From NCBI GenBank assembly GCA_002359465.1, contig DENA01000039.1, positions 831 to 6,923 on the forward strand: a DNA stretch of 6,093 bases, read 5' to 3'. This document shows, one piece after another, positions 5,729 to 6,093 of the stretch. Position numbers and translations under genes: made by a program. The DNA comes from Ruminococcaceae bacterium UBA2656 (GTDB taxonomy: Bacteria; Bacillota; Clostridia; Oscillospirales; Acutalibacteraceae). Position 1 is the first letter of the stretch. Each line of letters begins with the position of its first letter. The notes beneath the pieces were generated by a model. The model ran no database searches. It saw nothing but the letters and a program-made list of their open reading frames with translations, and was not told the origin of the DNA.

Positions 5729-6093
5729 GTGTTTACACTGGATTACAAGAGTCGGCTGCCGATTTACGAGCAGCTTTATAAAAGCGTTCGGCGCATGGCT
5801 GCCATCGGCGCGATGGAACAAAAGGAACCGCTGCCGAGCGTTCGGTCACTGGCGCAGGAACTGGGCGTCAATCCAAACACAGTGCAAAAAGCCTATCAAA
5901 TGCTGGAACGCGACGGCATTATTTGTTCGGTTCCCGGGAAGGGTTCCTTTCTCTCCGGAGATCTTTCGGCAATCTCGCAGCAGCGCGAAATTGCATTGGA
6001 AAAGCTGGATGAAGCAATTCTGACAGCCTCGGATTTGGGAATCACGAAACAGCAGATCATCGTAAGGGTAGACAGCATTATAAGCGGGAGAGG
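5729..6093 (+). CDS. GntR-family transcriptional regulator, YtrA subfamily, cut by window end
   Basis: The frame opens at GTG 5729 and is still open at the window edge, giving 121 residues; YtrA-type members are about 120-130 long, so only a few are likely missing. Residues 1-75 are a GntR winged helix-turn-helix: the N-terminal strand and helix PIYEQLYKSVRRMAAIGAM, then LPSVRSLAQELGVNPNTVQK (35-54), AYQMLERDGII (55-65) and the wing CSVPGKGSF (66-74). After it comes only a short helical region (about 83-120), characteristic of YtrA rather than the larger FadR, HutC or MocR classes. AGGAAGAGG/GAGGTGA (5712-5723) is the ribosome binding site. The in-frame TTG at 5726 and GTG at 5720 are alternative starts but less well spaced. 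Known relatives repress ABC-transporter operons they belong to and respond to cell-wall-active compounds, so ABC transporter genes probably follow outside the window. That last point is inference. Confidence 0.92.
   Translation, partial: MFTLDYKSRLPIYEQLYKSVRRMAAIGAMEQKEPLPSVRSLAQELGVNPNTVQKAYQMLERDGIICSVPGKGSFLSGDLSAISQQREIALEKLDEAILTASDLGITKQQIIVRVDSIISGR

Noticed and set aside
1..6093. CRISPR arrays, insertion sequences, tRNA genes, phage genes
   Set aside because: No regularly spaced repeats, transposase-like reading frames, terminal inverted repeats, tRNA cloverleaf or phage proteins were seen on either strand.

Overview
The window looks like chromosomal DNA from an endospore-forming member of the Clostridia. 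The Oscillospiraceae/Ruminococcaceae side is my best guess. The evidence is a recognisable spoIVA, a type A RNase P RNA, strong GGAGG-type ribosome binding sites with GTG and TTG starts, moderate GC in genes and very AT-rich promoter DNA, and a small XRE-type regulator of a kind I associate with that group. Species-level placement is inference only.

Layout. Positions 3-1076 (+) hold the 3' part of spoIVA, ending in a bidirectional terminator. Positions 1109-1624 form a small locus that appears damaged. It has a short minus-strand reading frame (about 55 codons once one extra base is discounted) and, divergent from it, a 75-codon XRE-type regulator on the plus strand that is broken by a one-base deletion. 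Both reading frames are restored by a single-base correction. A hairpin at 1686-1714 separates this locus from rnpB (minus, about 1729-2072), which has a near-consensus promoter. Upstream of rnpB on the same strand is pncB (nicotinate phosphoribosyltransferase, 2154-3611). About 430 bp of AT-rich DNA (3612-4048) separates pncB from a divergent, intact XRE-type regulator (4049-4297). This is followed by a terminator and then an AI-2E/YtvI-type polytopic membrane protein with a TTG start (4437-5570), which has its own terminator. The window ends inside a YtrA-type GntR regulator (5729 onward), with a clear promoter and a 27-bp inverted repeat over the expected transcription start.

Functionally this is mostly a set of independent single-gene units: spore coat assembly, tRNA 5' maturation, NAD salvage, a membrane transporter and three small DNA-binding regulators. 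I see no convincing new multi-gene system. The observations most worth a second look are the two adjacent single-base frameshifts at 1109-1624 and the operator-like repeats next to each regulator gene. The GntR gene probably heads an ABC-transporter operon beyond the window, judging from its family.
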